A stretch of 64,000 bases of DNA. It comes from Rhynochetos jubatus. Lineage: Eukaryota > Chordata > Aves > Eurypygiformes > Rhynochetidae. Under the pieces are notes generated by a model. The model saw nothing but the letters and a program-made list of their open reading frames with translations. It was not told the origin of the DNA and did not search any database. Positions 40,548-53,028 of this stretch are shown one piece after another. The position numbers were made by a program, and so were the translations under genes. Location of the stretch: contig CM050651.1 of the NCBI GenBank assembly GCA_027574665.1, positions 8,185,501 through 8,249,500 on the forward strand, written 5' to 3'. Every line of letters begins with the position of its first letter. Within the stretch, counting starts at the first letter, position 1.

Positions 40548-42056
40548 TGTCAGATGGACTAAAATGCATAATGGGGATGCTTTATACTTAGAATAGGATT
40601 TTGAAAGCTAATGTGGTTTTTTGTATAAATGGTAAAGCAGGGTGCCAAATGATTGCTTGTCATAGTGTATTCCTGCCAAAGCACTTCAGTCATGGCTTGG
40701 CCCTTTCCTCATTTATTAGGTGGCTAACCAGTGGATGTCAATTTTATTCACTTTATTATACACCCATACCCATGGTAAATTATTGTATTTCAGTAGACAG
40801 TAAAACTGCATGATAACATCTGTAATGAGCATCTCCCTCTGCATTCCTCAGGGGAAAATATCTGAGCTTATTTCATTGTGTGGCTCTAGGAAGCAAAGGC
40901 TGCCAAAAAAAAGTAGAAAGTGCTTGGACTGGAGAGTGCTGAGGTTTGAAACAGGCTTTAATTCTTCTTTAAATGAATTCCCTGCTCTTTGGACTACCTT
41001 CCAAGGAGACTGCAACCTGAGATCAATGCCTTCAGCTGGCTGCAGTTCTGATGAAAGCCTGTGAGGAGTGGGAGGAATAGCCCATATTACTTCATTCCTC
41101 ACATGTTTTGAATACTATGATTGCACTTTCTCTTTGCCACCAGTCCTTCCCCTGGAAGATCTCGCTCCCTGCATGGTATGTCAGCATATGGAAAGCTGCT
41201 CTTGTTTGAATTTGAGGTAATCAAATCCAAGGAAGGAAGCTGGAAGCCATCAGAGTAGCTGGTGACTCCTGCAATGTAGGTGCAGATGTGGAACCAGCTG
41301 TGCCTCCCACCAGCACCCAGCCACCCGAACGCTGCCGAGAGCCACCCCTCTGCAGCAGGCCTGGAGAGGCAGCAGCTATGCCGTTGCCGGAAAAAGGCCG
41401 CCGGCACAGGGGGAAGCCATGGGCTGCGGAAGGCTGCAGCAAGAGAGGGGGAATGAGCACAGTGATGCTTATCTCTCCTATCTGAACCTGTAGGACCTAC
41501 CAAACCAGCCTGCCTTCAGCTAATTGCATCTCCCTGCCTAGAATATTTCTGTTAGGAAAGAGGTGACCTGATGCTTTTGGTGACTGCCAGGGAAGGGCTG
41601 ACTCTGCATACAGAGCTACAGCAATCCAAGGGATTAAAAAAAGACCACATTTGCAAGAGCACTTGAGAATCTAGAAGTATAAACAAGTGTCCAGTGGGAT
41701 TCACAGAAACTCCAGAGCAAGCAGGTAACTAACAAGCAAAAGAAATCTTAGCAGTCCCGCTTTGAATTCACTTGTACCTTTTAAATCCTACATAATTATC
41801 AGAAAACATTAGATAATATGGAAAACCCAATTCTTTTGAAAGAAGTCAGTAATACCCCTGCACCTGATTCACGAGATGTACAGGATACGAGTTTCACGAG
41901 TTAACCCTTGTAGTGATTACTTGAAAACGGATTGAGAATGGGATTTGTCGTGCAGTTTCTTAATAGGGTGCAGACACACAAACTGTTTAGATCTTTCAAG
42001 AAATACATTAATTTACACTTTGTAACTTCTCTTTCTACTGCTGCTTACAAAGAAAC
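40548..42056. other. Intergenic DNA, no gene seen
   Basis: The segment 41,280-41,450 is GC-rich and carries a small inverted repeat (TGCCGG 41,385-41,390 / CCGGCA 41,401-41,406). Open frames on both strands there (about 65-134 codons) look compositional. No exon or transposon identified. Confidence 0.5.
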
Positions 42057-43069
42057 TGTGGTGGTTTGACCTTGGCTGGAGGCTCCCCTCCTCCGTTGGA
42101 CAGGCAAGAGAAAATCTAAGGGAAGGCTCGTGGGTCGAGATAAGGACAGGGAGAGTTCACTCACCACTGACCGTCAAGGGCAAAACAGACTGAACTCAGG
42201 ACAATTAATTTAACTTATTGCCAGTCAAATCACAGTAGAAGAGAACTGAACTCAAATCTTAAAGTACCTTCCCCACACCCCTCCCTTCTTCCTGGTCTCA
42301 AATTCACACCCACTTTTCTCTATCTCCTCCCCACAAGCTGTGTAGGGGGATGGGAAATGAGGCTTGTGGTCAGCTCATCACACGTTGCCTCTGCTGCTCC
42401 TTCCTCCTCAGGAGAGGGCTCCTCACACTCTGCCCCTGCTCCAGCACGGGGTCACTCCCGTGGGAGACAGTCCTCCACCAGCTTCTCCAACATGAGTCCT
42501 TCCCACGGGCTGCGATTCTTCACGAAATGCTCCAGCCTGGGTCCTTTCCACAGGGCGCAGTCCTTCAGGAGCTGCCTGCTCCAGTCTGGGACCCCCACGG
42601 GGTCACAGCTCCTGCCAGGAGCCTTCTCCAGCGTGGGCTGCCCACAGTGTCACAGCCTCCTTTGGGCATCCCTCTGCTGGTGTGGGGCCTCCCCGGGCTG
42701 CAGGTGGGTATTTGCTCCCCGGTGACCCTCCATGGCTGCAGGGGCACAGCCGGCCGCGCCACGGTCTCCGTCATGGGCTGCCGGGGAATCTCTGCTCTGG
42801 CGCCTGGAGCACCTCCTCTCCATCTTTCTCCACTAACCTTGGTGTTTGCAGGGCTATTCCTCTCCCATCTCACTCTGCTGCAATTTCTCATCTCAGTTAT
42901 TTGTTTGGGGTTGGTGTTTTTTTTTTCCTCTTCTCAAATATGTTATCCCAGAGGCGCTACTGCTGTTGCTGATGGGCTTGGCCTTGGGCAGCGGCCGGTC
43001 CATCTTGGAGCTGGCTGGCATTGGCTCTACCCTGTGGCTACCAAGACCTTGCCATGCAAACCCAATACA
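42057..43069 (+). mobile_element. Solo LTR of an avian endogenous retrovirus
   Basis: A 1,013-base element that begins TGTGGTGGTTTGACCTTGGC and ends acccaataCA, giving the TG…CA ends of a retroviral LTR. Internal words ('aggctcgtgggtcgagataa', 'ggcaaaacagactgaactca', repeated 'ctccagc.tggg' modules at 42,530-42,670, 'cagaggcgctac') match a large LTR family that I recall as common in bird genomes. No gag, pol or env sequence lies on either side, so it is a solo LTR left by recombination. The flanks GAAAC (42,052-42,056) and GAAGC (43,070-43,074, reading gaagc) agree at 4 of 5 bases. This suggests a 5-bp target duplication, the size expected of ERVL-like elements. The 249-codon open frame inside it looks incidental. 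Confidence 0.85.
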
Positions 43070-45270
43070 GAAGCATGCAAGTATCTTCACTGCTTTTAAT
43101 GTGCTTCTCACTTGGACAATGTAAATTACCGCAGCGCTGCTTGAAGCGGTTCATGGCTCTTTATTACTCATGGCAAAGTTTATTTCGTAAAATTCCAGGC
43201 TTAGAAACCTGAACAATATTTTGTTTGACATAGTGAATGACCAAAGATGAGAAGTATATCGTAATAGATGTTTAATTTGGTCCTTTCACGTGAGCCACTC
43301 AGTATAACCTCCGAAGTTAGAAACTATTTGGAATGGTACATCATCTGAAAATCCACGACACTAATTCCTTATGCTGTTAGAAAAAAAGCCAAACTGATTA
43401 ACTCGCATTCTGTTGTGACTCTTCAGTCTTCCTTTGCATAAGCATATTGATATCTAATATTGTCTTTGTGAAGTTACTATGAATTTGAGGTAGGTGTAAG
43501 GTCTAACAGCCTCTTCTCTTAGGACTAAGTATATAATACTTTACTCCACTTTAACGGAACCACCTGTAGAACATAATGCAATTTATTGCCAGAAAGTTTA
43601 TTAAAATGAAACTTTAAGTTTCTCAGTCATGTTCAAGACTTGCTTCTATAGGCAGAGAAGAAAATCCATTCTGTGATGTGAGGGCTTGTTTTTAGATTCT
43701 CAAAACACTTTCTTTCCTAGATTACTTTTCCAGTGGACTTTTCAGTACGCCCCAGGAAGATATAAAAGAGCTCAGGTATTGGAAATACATAAGTCCTAAA
43801 GCATATATGAGCATGTAATCTTAATTTTGTACGTGATTGTAGGTATTTTCGGACATTCTTTTGAAAAGTGAAACTTTATATTGCTTCAGGAACAAGACAG
43901 GGCTAGTGGAAAGAAGGAAGGGAATTTTACTTTATTTCCTTGGGATTTTTTTTGCATCCTGGAAAAGGGATTTATACCGTATAATAGCATTAAATCACCT
44001 GTTCCTGCAAGTAAACTCGTAAAACCCAGGCTGTTAGAAATGGAGTTTGTAGACCTTAAAATAAATGGAAAGAAAAGATTTCTTTTTAAATTATTCCGTT
44101 AAATGTAACAAAATTGCTGTAAAATATTCTGTCTGAAACGCTTTGTCCCGTGTTGAGCAAAGGGTCAAGGAAGAGAAGTGTAATTATTTCTATGAATTCC
44201 TACTCATCTAGTTGTACAGGGCTTTTTCTTATGAAGAAAAGCCTTTTCCTTGGCAGAAAGTAGTCTTTACCCATCCTTTACCCCTTAAAAAGTACTGGTA
44301 TAACTGTACTGGTAAAGCCTGACTTATGAAAGATAACATATTTTAAATGATTTAGCAAGCTTGTTTCACTATTGCATTTCAGATAATGTCATGATATGAT
44401 GCACTTATTAGAATTAAAATTTGGTGACTATTTCAAGAAAAGCTGGCGTGTCTAATGACGGTGTTAGAAATACAACAGTTGTAATAGAGGCTTAATTCAC
44501 AAGCTGCACAATAACAAGTGAACTCCGTTCTTCAGGGGGAAAAAGTAATCGGAAGATGTAAGTATGATCTTCAAATGTAAAGATGTAAGGGTGTTTATCT
44601 TAGGAACCCTTGACAAGTCAGCGGGTCACATTAAAAAGTTATTTCAGAGCGAATGAGTTATCTTACATTTTAATTTTCAAATGGAGAGAATGAAGCAATT
44701 CTTAAACTAATGTTCTTCTAAATGCTTCTGTTGGTCTTCTCTCCATGGCTGTAGATTAGGTGTCTCTGGATGGTTGTTTGATATTATAAAATTACATGTT
44801 CCTTTAGCCTTACCTTCGGATACTTTATTTACATTGGAACTGGCAAATGCGTTTCGCTGCTTGCCTTGAAAAGAGGAACTATATCTCTGAAAGTTTGTAC
44901 CTTCCTCCTAACGAAGCCTCCGAAGACAAGCACGTCTCGTGCAGCTGAGCAGTCTTAATGCCTGTCTCCAAGTCATTATGTGTGAATCCATTTGCCATGT
45001 AATATCAGATCTGATGGAAGAGCAGTAGCCTTAGAAATACAAAGTTCTTGCAGGTTCTGTGGAACTAGCAACTCAAAGTATTAGTGTCTGTGCTGAAGGA
45101 AGGGCTATACTGTGAGCTGAGCCCCAGATAGTTAACATGGGAGAAACATGAATGTCTAGCTGGTGGGGAAACCTTTAATAGGTTATTGCATTTTATTAGA
45201 GAGCAAAGCCATAGGAAACCTTGTTTTCTCCTTCCGTTGTTTTAATATTACTCAGTTCTTTAATATTATT
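43070..45270. other. Intergenic DNA, no gene seen
   Basis: AT-rich unique DNA between the solo LTR and a CR1 fragment. Open frames are below 75 codons. Nothing else recognised. Confidence 0.55.
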
Positions 45271-45553
45271 CAACTACCTGAAAGGAGGTTTTAGAGAGCT
45301 GGGGGTTGGTCTCTTCTCCCCAGAAACAAGAAATAGGACAAGAAGAAAAATTTATTGACTGAAAGTGTTGTCAGGCATGAGAATGGGCTGCCCAGGGGAG
45401 TGGTTGAGTCACCATCCCTGGAGGGATTTAAAAGAGCTGTGTGGATGAGGCGCTTAGGGACACGGTTTAGTGCTGGACTGTGCAGTGCTGGGTTAATGGT
45501 TGGACTCGGTGATCTTAAAGGTCTTTTCTAACATAAATGAGGAAATGATTCTA
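45271..45553 (+). mobile_element. CR1 LINE 3' fragment, second subfamily
   Basis: 'caactacctgaaaggaggtt' then 'gggggttggtctcttctccc', 'gaatgggctgcccagggga', 'gagtcaccatccctggaggg' and 'ggttggactcggtgatctta' follow the 3' end of a CR1 type different from the one at 12.2 and 53.0 kb. The usual segment between the 'aacaagaaataggacaagaa' block and the 'gggctgcccag' block is partly missing, so it carries an internal deletion. It ends near 'aaatgattctaac'. Plus orientation, non-functional. Confidence 0.9.
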
Positions 45554-48500
45554 ACATATGTGCAGTTAGCTAGTTGATTAAAGTACTAAACTCTGTATTT
45601 CCTAAAGCACGTAGGTCTCTGGCACTTCAGAGCCATCCAGTGCCTTCTAGCTATTGCTCTGACCTTGCATTCCAGCTCTGTCTGTCCCCTACGGTGAAAA
45701 AGGTTTCAAAGAAAGTACTTTTTCAAACAGAATGGAAAATGTTTGTGAAAGATATCAGGTACGAGAATACCTGTGCCATCAGATGAGTAGAAATAAAGAT
45801 CTGCGCGATATATTGTTGTAATCGAGGTGTGACGTAATACCTTTGGTTATCTGTAGCGGTGGCTTGTGGGGGATTCCCCAGTGTGGCTCACTCTTGATGT
45901 TTGTGCAGACCAGCACAGCTGGGGCAAATTACATGTATGAGTTTTCGATGACTGGAAGAACTCATCCTCTGAGGTTTCATTTGGCTCTCCTGCCTCCCAC
46001 TCTGACTATGCTTTTTGCTTCAAAGGCTACAGGAATGTTGTGACTGATTTGCTTTCAGATGTTTGATTCAAAGCCTCTTACCTCGGTAACTAGTAATACC
46101 TGACAAGGCTTAAAAGAAGACTTTAGCGTGTCCTAGAAGTATTTGACTGGTTTCCTGGCTTTCCCCACCCCTACGGTTAAACGGGTTACAGAATGCTTTC
46201 TTGGGAAACGTGGAATCTTCTAACCCTAAATCTATGTCCAGTCAAACAAATCCTTCTTTCCAAGAATTAAACATACACATTAACACTGAGCAGCCAACCA
46301 GACCTATGAGTCAACAAAGAAAATGAGCAAATATTGCCCTACCACTATCTGATGTTAGATACTACACATAAAACCCTAAATACAGAGGTTACCTTCTCGC
46401 CTACAGTTATACAAGGGGTGAGGTTTTTTTCCTGGACACAGCTACTTGCGTGGGACAGGACTCACGTCAGTGAGGAACAGGAGGTTCATTTTACTACAGA
46501 TAGCTGAATTTTTAAGAATGTGACTAAGCACTTTACATGCTTAAAATACCTCATGTTCATGAATGACCATAAATTCGTGCAGACCTAGCAAGGTTTTAAA
46601 TGTACACGTTTTTATAACCTTTCCAAACTGAAAAGTGGTGGTGGGGGTAAATAACAATTTTATTCCTATGACCCCCTACAATCTCTTCAGAAAGTGCCAA
46701 ACACCTTTCACTGCATCCTAGAGGTGAAAAGGCTGAGAAAACTGATGCTGGGTGTGTTCAGAGGTGGAACTGTTCTTTATAAGTATTTTTGTCGCAACCA
46801 GATACAGCGCTGACACTATGCAAGTGTGGGTTTGCTCCAGAGCAGACCTCGAAAAGAGGTACAGAGATTATTGTGTGCCACTCACAGTGGACTGGAGGAA
46901 ATCTTGCACATATTTTTGTCCTAGTTCTTTTGTATTCACTGATGGTCAGTGTCTTTGTCGATACTACAGCCTTAAAAACGCAACTCTGACAGATTTGGGA
47001 TGTGTGTATCTCATGGGATCTCCTGCTGTCATCACCAGAACTATTTTGTCTTGTCCGAGTCTCGTCTGCTTCCCTGTCCAAAGTCTGCTCCTGTCACGGC
47101 TGGTGTCATGGACCACGGGCTACTTCTGACTGTGGTGGTGTCACGTTATGTTAGGAAAAGGTTCGTGGAAGTACCGAATAGAAACATTACTCCAAGAAAC
47201 AGTGAGATGCAAAGTGTTGACTAGCAAATAACGTACCTTCTCCATGTTCCCTTTCCTGCCATTTAAATGATAGGCATTTTCAAATGTCATCACTGAGAGC
47301 CTGTTGTTTCATAGTTTAAAAACAAACGCTTTTGTCTACTCACCTGAAAAGACTCAGTGGTGGCTTATCACTGGGAACTCTCGTCAGATATTATTTCTGC
47401 ATAAACATAGTAAGCATACTTTCTGATCTTCGAGCAGACTGCCACTTCAGGCCACTTACCACTAACGGCAGTGGACCAAGATCCTTGGCTAAAGCTAAGT
47501 AAGCATGTTCCTGCTCATGTTCATGGATCTAGACACGTTTAAACTGCATGAAGAGTTGGATCAATGCTTTAATTGCGGTTTTGTAACAGGAGTAGGAGAA
47601 TTAGTCTTTGCATGAGGGGGGGAAAAACTCCTGAATTGCCAAAAGTAGCGTCTGAGTTTTATCTGAATCAGACAATTGGTCTCTGTTTTCTTTCCAATAC
47701 CTCACTCCAGACCTGGGGAAAAAATAAACTCTGAGCCTTACACATCAAGATTTCTTTTACATTTTTCTTGGATACTGTGAAGTAATTTTAATTTTTTTGT
47801 TGCCTTTGAGTTCAACATAAGGAGAAGTAGTCCCACTTGGCATCTGTCAAAGTATTTTCCTCGGAGAAATCTGCAGGACTGTTGCCCAAATTTCTGTTCA
47901 CACGTTTACACTGCTCTGCACTAGTCCTTGCCTCCTAGAAATGATTGATTTTGAGGGCCAGTTCCATGTTCTGTGTTTAATTAAAGCCTACACTGTCCTC
48001 CTTTTCACTGTACTGCCTTCCATGTCCCAGAACTCTTTACAGAGTGTATAATTGGTGTTGTAATTAAATTCCCTCATTCCAGGATCTCTTTTCTTGCTGT
48101 TATTAACCGTGTTTTTTACCTTTAGAACAAAGCTTTTCAAATCCATTCATGTCCTTTAGTTATAGATTTCAAGTTTCCCTATTAAGGCTTCCTATTTTTT
48201 CTCCCCTCTCAATTTTCTGACTACGAAGACCTTCGGTACATCAACAGCCTTGGCACACTGCTCTTGAACAGGCACCCTTGTAGCAGACCTGCTTATCATT
48301 TTATGTCCATACAAATCACCTTTCCAGATATTCCTGTTTTTGGCTTCTCTGTAACTCATCAAAATGCTTGCCTAGCTCCCTAACAGTAGTCACAGCTTTT
48401 CTAGTCCCTTGTTTCTTAAAGATGTCCTTGGTCTTGACGCTGGAACTGCTGCTATCGTGCCTTACTGCAGTGCATGCCCTGAGCGTTTTCCGCCAGGATA

Positions 48501-48978
48501 TACTTGCGCTTACCGGCACCTATTTAAGGAAGGAGCGTTGGTCTTCACTTAGTGCTGGTTCATAAACATCCTCCAGTTTCACCACACTGATGCGGGTGTG
48601 CTAAGAGGCACTCATTCTTAAGCAAAGACTTGCTGGTTAGCAATATTTTTTTCCTTACCAAGCAGTTTGTAAAGTTTTCCTATTTGTGTTGTTAATAGAC
48701 CATGACAGAACAAATTTGATGTCAAGTGAAGTTTTAAAGGGCTCCAGATGTCAGTGAAGATTCATAGTATTTTAAGCGTGAATAATGTGTATAAATCTGA
48801 ATAGATGCATACACTAAATACCAAAAGGAAAACAGCTCAGCTTTAAGGTTCTCCTTTTTAATAGGTGTCTGAGTCATCCATGGTATCTCCAGTACAGGTA
48901 AGCTTTCACAAATAGCCTGGGTTCTCATAAGCATGCGTTACATCTCTGTCCCCACACAGTTTCCTCTGGCACAGACAC
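45554..48978. other. Intergenic DNA, no gene seen
   Basis: Unique DNA with short open frames (the longest about 125 codons at 46,752-47,129). The frame there is overlapped by open frames in other readings and has no recognisable motif. No repeat family identified. Confidence 0.5.
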
Positions 48979-49076
48979 AGAGCAACCTGGTCTAGTGCAG
49001 GGTGTCCCAGCCCATGGCAGGGGGGTTGGAACTGGATGGGCTTTAAGGTCCCTTCCAACCCAAACCATTCTTTGAT
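48979..49076 (+). mobile_element. CR1 LINE extreme 3' end
   Basis: About 98 bases: 'agagcaacctggtctagtgc' through 'ggtcccttccaacccaaacc' and 'attctttgatt'. This is only the last codons and 3' UTR of the same young CR1 subfamily as at 12.2 kb, a very short 5'-truncated insertion. Confidence 0.93.
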
Positions 49077-52000
49077 TTCATATTACTCCACAGGCAAATA
49101 TGCACCGAGTTATTTAGGGTACATAGCCAGCTCCAAAACCTTATGTGTGAACCTCATGATCAGGTTCAAAGACACTGGTAGTGCAATAGGACCCGCTGAG
49201 ACTACTCGCTCACACAGATGGACGTGTGAGTAAGGATTAAAGCAGAAAGGCTAGTGAAACACAGCTCTACCTAACAGATAAGCAGGTGTTCGAAAGTTAG
49301 CTGAAGGTTACTGCAGGCTACCGCTGCCATTCTTCATAATTAACTCCACAAAGAGGTCTTAAAATGCCAATTTTAATGTGAAACCTGTATAAAAAATGAC
49401 AGTTATAGTACTTCTTTATTTTCAGACCACCACGCTGAGCACAATTAGTTTAGGTTAATCCATTTTTCATCCACTTTTAGCTTTGTGTCCTGTAATGTGG
49501 CTTATTACCTCGGTAGGGGCGAAAACACCTGGAGTTACACCATCCCCTCTGCTTCAACTTCTGCAATAAATACATAATGTTTAATGCAGAGAAGAAACAA
49601 AACCAATAATGGATGAAAATCCCAACAAATCTGAAATGCATCAGAAACCCTTCTTCCCCTCAAAGTATCCTATAATTTTGAAAAACTAACTATAAAAAAA
49701 TTATACTGTGTGGTTGACAATTTCAATTTTTCTTCCTTGACTTTCTAAAAGGGGCTTTTCTGGTTGCAGTAAGCACCGCTCAAATTATCTGAAACTGATT
49801 AAAACAACAAAAAAAAAGTTTTATTTCACCATTTTAAATGAAATATTTGAAGTACCAAAAGCTTAAATAGGAGAGTGCAGATTTAAATTAGCATGGATGC
49901 TGTTATTAATAGAATATAATTTTGTAACTCACTGACAACGAGAATCATGATTATTTATTAACTCAGCCGGATTTAGTCCGATGCTGAACAACACTGTTTG
50001 ATGTGTGTGTTCAGTATAGTGACAACTTCACAGTGTGATTTGAATAAACTGAATTGTCATGACATTTTTAAAAAGAAATGTTGTTCATAATTTATTTTTT
50101 AAGCCTGACACAGAAGAATCTTCAGTGACTGTGGCAGAATTTCTATATTCATGACAACCGTTTCCAGAAAATAATAGCTAAATCATTTTTTTTTTCCCCT
50201 GGGTAAAGTAAACCGAAAGTCCCTGGCAACTGTGAATGGTGATATGAGTGAGATTCCAGCTTCCCTAGGACTTTGCTTCTGTAGCTACTGTAATTAATTA
50301 TGTAGTCATTAGGATTAAATGAAAATGTCACACTGATGTTATTCTTAATGAAGTAGGTTTTCATAAAGGTGACAATGTGCTTTGCTTACAAACCAGCCTT
50401 TTATTTTTTTTGTGGCAACTGGTGTGGTCCAAATTTTCTATGCTCCTAGGAACAGCAGCAACATGTGTTTGAGGCATCTGGCTGTATAATCAGAACACGA
50501 ATATAATTATATACACACACATTCCTCTGACTCCGTACCCACGAGGTCTGCTGCTGCACTCTCCCTGCGGCAGCTCGGGCCATCTCCCTGCTCCGGCTGC
50601 ACGCTGCTTCCCGGGCAGAGACTGCTTTTGTACTGAGGTCTTGCCCCGTTGTGGAGCTGGAAACAGTTCCAGTTCAGACATAAGCTAAGGAAAATCTGGG
50701 TCTAGGTTCCTCAAATACTTGTGTGGCCTTGTCCTAACTCCACTTGTGCTCATCATCCCTTCTCCCTCCCTGATACTGTGTACAAAACCAGGTGGTGGCT
50801 TCAGCGTATTTAGGAACCTGATTTCCTGAGTTGATGGCGATTCTAACAGAGTTAATAATGTTCCTCAGCTAGCTGAATTTCCCAACTAATTATTATGTTA
50901 TAGCAAGATAATATTGATGCTGGCAGTCAGCATCCAGTGATGCTGTACTTATTAAAAACTTGCACTGGTTTTGCACTCCAGCTTGGCTTAAAAGGGTGAT
51001 TGTTGTAGTTTTAACTGCACAGCTTCTACTAATCTGCTTCTCATTAAAAGCACCAATGCAAATCCTTGCGTTCTGATGTGGCTGGCAGTTTCAGAATTGT
51101 CTGCACATACAGCGCAAACAAATTTTGCCTTTTCAGTATCAACCGCCTACCTCCTGAGCGTCTGATTAATCCGTCTAATCTATGGCATTCAGAAAATACC
51201 TATTGCCGCGGCATAATTAAATTTCTCGATTAAATATAATTTGATTTCATTTGGAGGGAATTGCTTTTCGTGGTATGGGTGGATCTCAAGGAGTGTTTAG
51301 TAAAACCAAGCTAGCTACGTAACAAGCTAGTAGGGGATGTAGTGGTTGTAACCCTGTGTTGAGAATGCATCAAAACACTGAAGAACATAACCGGCCCGGG
51401 TACACAGTTAGGGTGCATGGCTTCAACAAGAAGAAAATGTAAGTAAGAAATGATGGAAAAAACATTTTTACTAAATGAGAGCATAGAGCGTCTTGCTGGA
51501 TGACAAAGCTGGGACAACCGCTGTGGTTACCACTGCACTTGTTCACTGTTCACATCTGACTTCAGTTTACGTCAGTAGGATTATAGAGCAGTTGATACAC
51601 ATGGAGGCTATTACCTCCAGTAATAAGACTCTGAATTAGTAGTAAAACACTTAATCCTCTTCCACTGAATTTAATGCTTTGAATATAGTGCAAGAGAAAA
51701 CGTAGCTGAGTCTCAAACTCCTTGAAAACAGCCACTTAACTATGCACTTTCCTTAAAAGCTGTTGCAAAGTAAAGTGCCTACTTGACCTTCTCTCAGTGA
51801 TTCCTGAAATATGGGACACTTGTCAAGCAGGGAAGCAATCGTTTTTCTGTTATGGCAGTGACAGGAATTAGTACGTTAATATGGGGAGTTAATATAGGGC
51901 CATCATTTATTATTCTTAAATAGAAAGTCACTGAATTATTTTCTATTTTTTCTGATAAAACCTGACAGAGCTTCTGATAAACCTGGCTTTAATCTGTTTG

Positions 52001-53028
52001 CTCTGGTTTACTGTAAGGGTAATAGTGATTACCCTCTTGATTACTGGTCAGAGGGGGAGAAAATAAATACATGCCAAAAACTGCAGCAAAACCTGGGAGC
52101 GTCTGTACTGGAGTCACAGCCACCAAACAGATTCCTGTCACTTGAGAAACACGGATCAGTCCGAAAATAGTTGCAAAAGTACTTCAAAATGAGACTTTCA
52201 GCAATGAGATTGATAACCTGTTGATGTCATGAATATGTAATGGATTTCTTCCAACATTTGCAGCATGTCTACATGCCGTACGGGCAGCTTCCTCCGTTTT
52301 CGTCAGACTGCTTTCGATCCTCTTCATTATAGTAAGATTGCCTTTGCCATGGCGACTACTGACTTTTCCTGCGTATGTCAAGGTTGATCTTTCTGCTGCC
52401 CTTCTGTTGCATTGCACTGAGTCTCTAGTGAGACACTAAAGGTTCCTTCTCCTCACACTGATAATTATTCCCCAGTCCTTAGATAATACGTGTACGGGTA
52501 GACACAGCCCCAAGCATTTTCACCACTGTGACGGTGTCACATGAAGGGGAACTTATCTTACACCAGCAAACACAAAAATCCTTTTAGTCCCTGCACTTCC
52601 CTGGTAATTCACACCTGCCTCCCACCCAGATAATTTAATCTGTGGAGGCTTCAGGACTCCATTTATCATCTCTCCCTCTTCTCATTTACTAGATAACTAA
52701 AGTTATCTGCACCTCCTTCTGCCTGAGTCCCACCACCCACTTAATCCATTTAAATCCTTCTATTTTTTTTTTCTTCTGCTAAATCCTCAACTTCGAGGCC
52801 CTGTGTGCCACCTCTTGATGTGCCTGAGTATATCCAGCACTAAGGTACTGGGGTGTTCTTCCTAAAACTCAGTAGAGCTAGCAAAGACAACTTATCTTTT
52901 GCCCTTTGTCTGCTGCTTGTGGCTATGTAACAAATGGACTTTGGGATTTTTTCCGTTCTTCCTGCAGGTTCAGGATCACAGGAATTCATCTATAATGAGG
53001 TAAATGTGCCATATCCTTTCACACTGTC
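49077..53028. other. Intergenic DNA, no gene seen
   Basis: AT-rich unique DNA. Two stretches stand out as possible regulatory DNA: 49,880-50,090 (repeated ATTAAT / TTTATT words, and cggatttagtccg at 49,969-49,981, a short inverted repeat) and 51,000-51,270 (see the separate entry). No exon or transposon recognised. Confidence 0.5.
51000..51270. promoter_or_regulatory. Candidate enhancer-like element with homeodomain motifs
   Basis: The core GATTAATCC (51,164-51,172) contains two overlapping inverted TAATC sites, followed by another TAATC at 51,176-51,180. TAATCC is the preferred site of K50 homeodomains (Otx/Pitx/Gsc class). AATTAAAT and GATTAAAT words follow to 51,245. The DNA matches no repeat I know. 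The regulatory role is an inference from motif density, and sequence conservation was not testable. Confidence 0.3.

Noticed and set aside
42350..43099. 249-codon plus-strand open frame
   Set aside because: It lies inside the solo LTR and runs past its end. The LTR is non-coding, and overlapping frames on both strands are also open because of the GC content.
46752..47129. 125-codon open frame as a coding exon
   Set aside because: Other frames on both strands are open over the same bases. No domain and no clear acceptor/donor pair.
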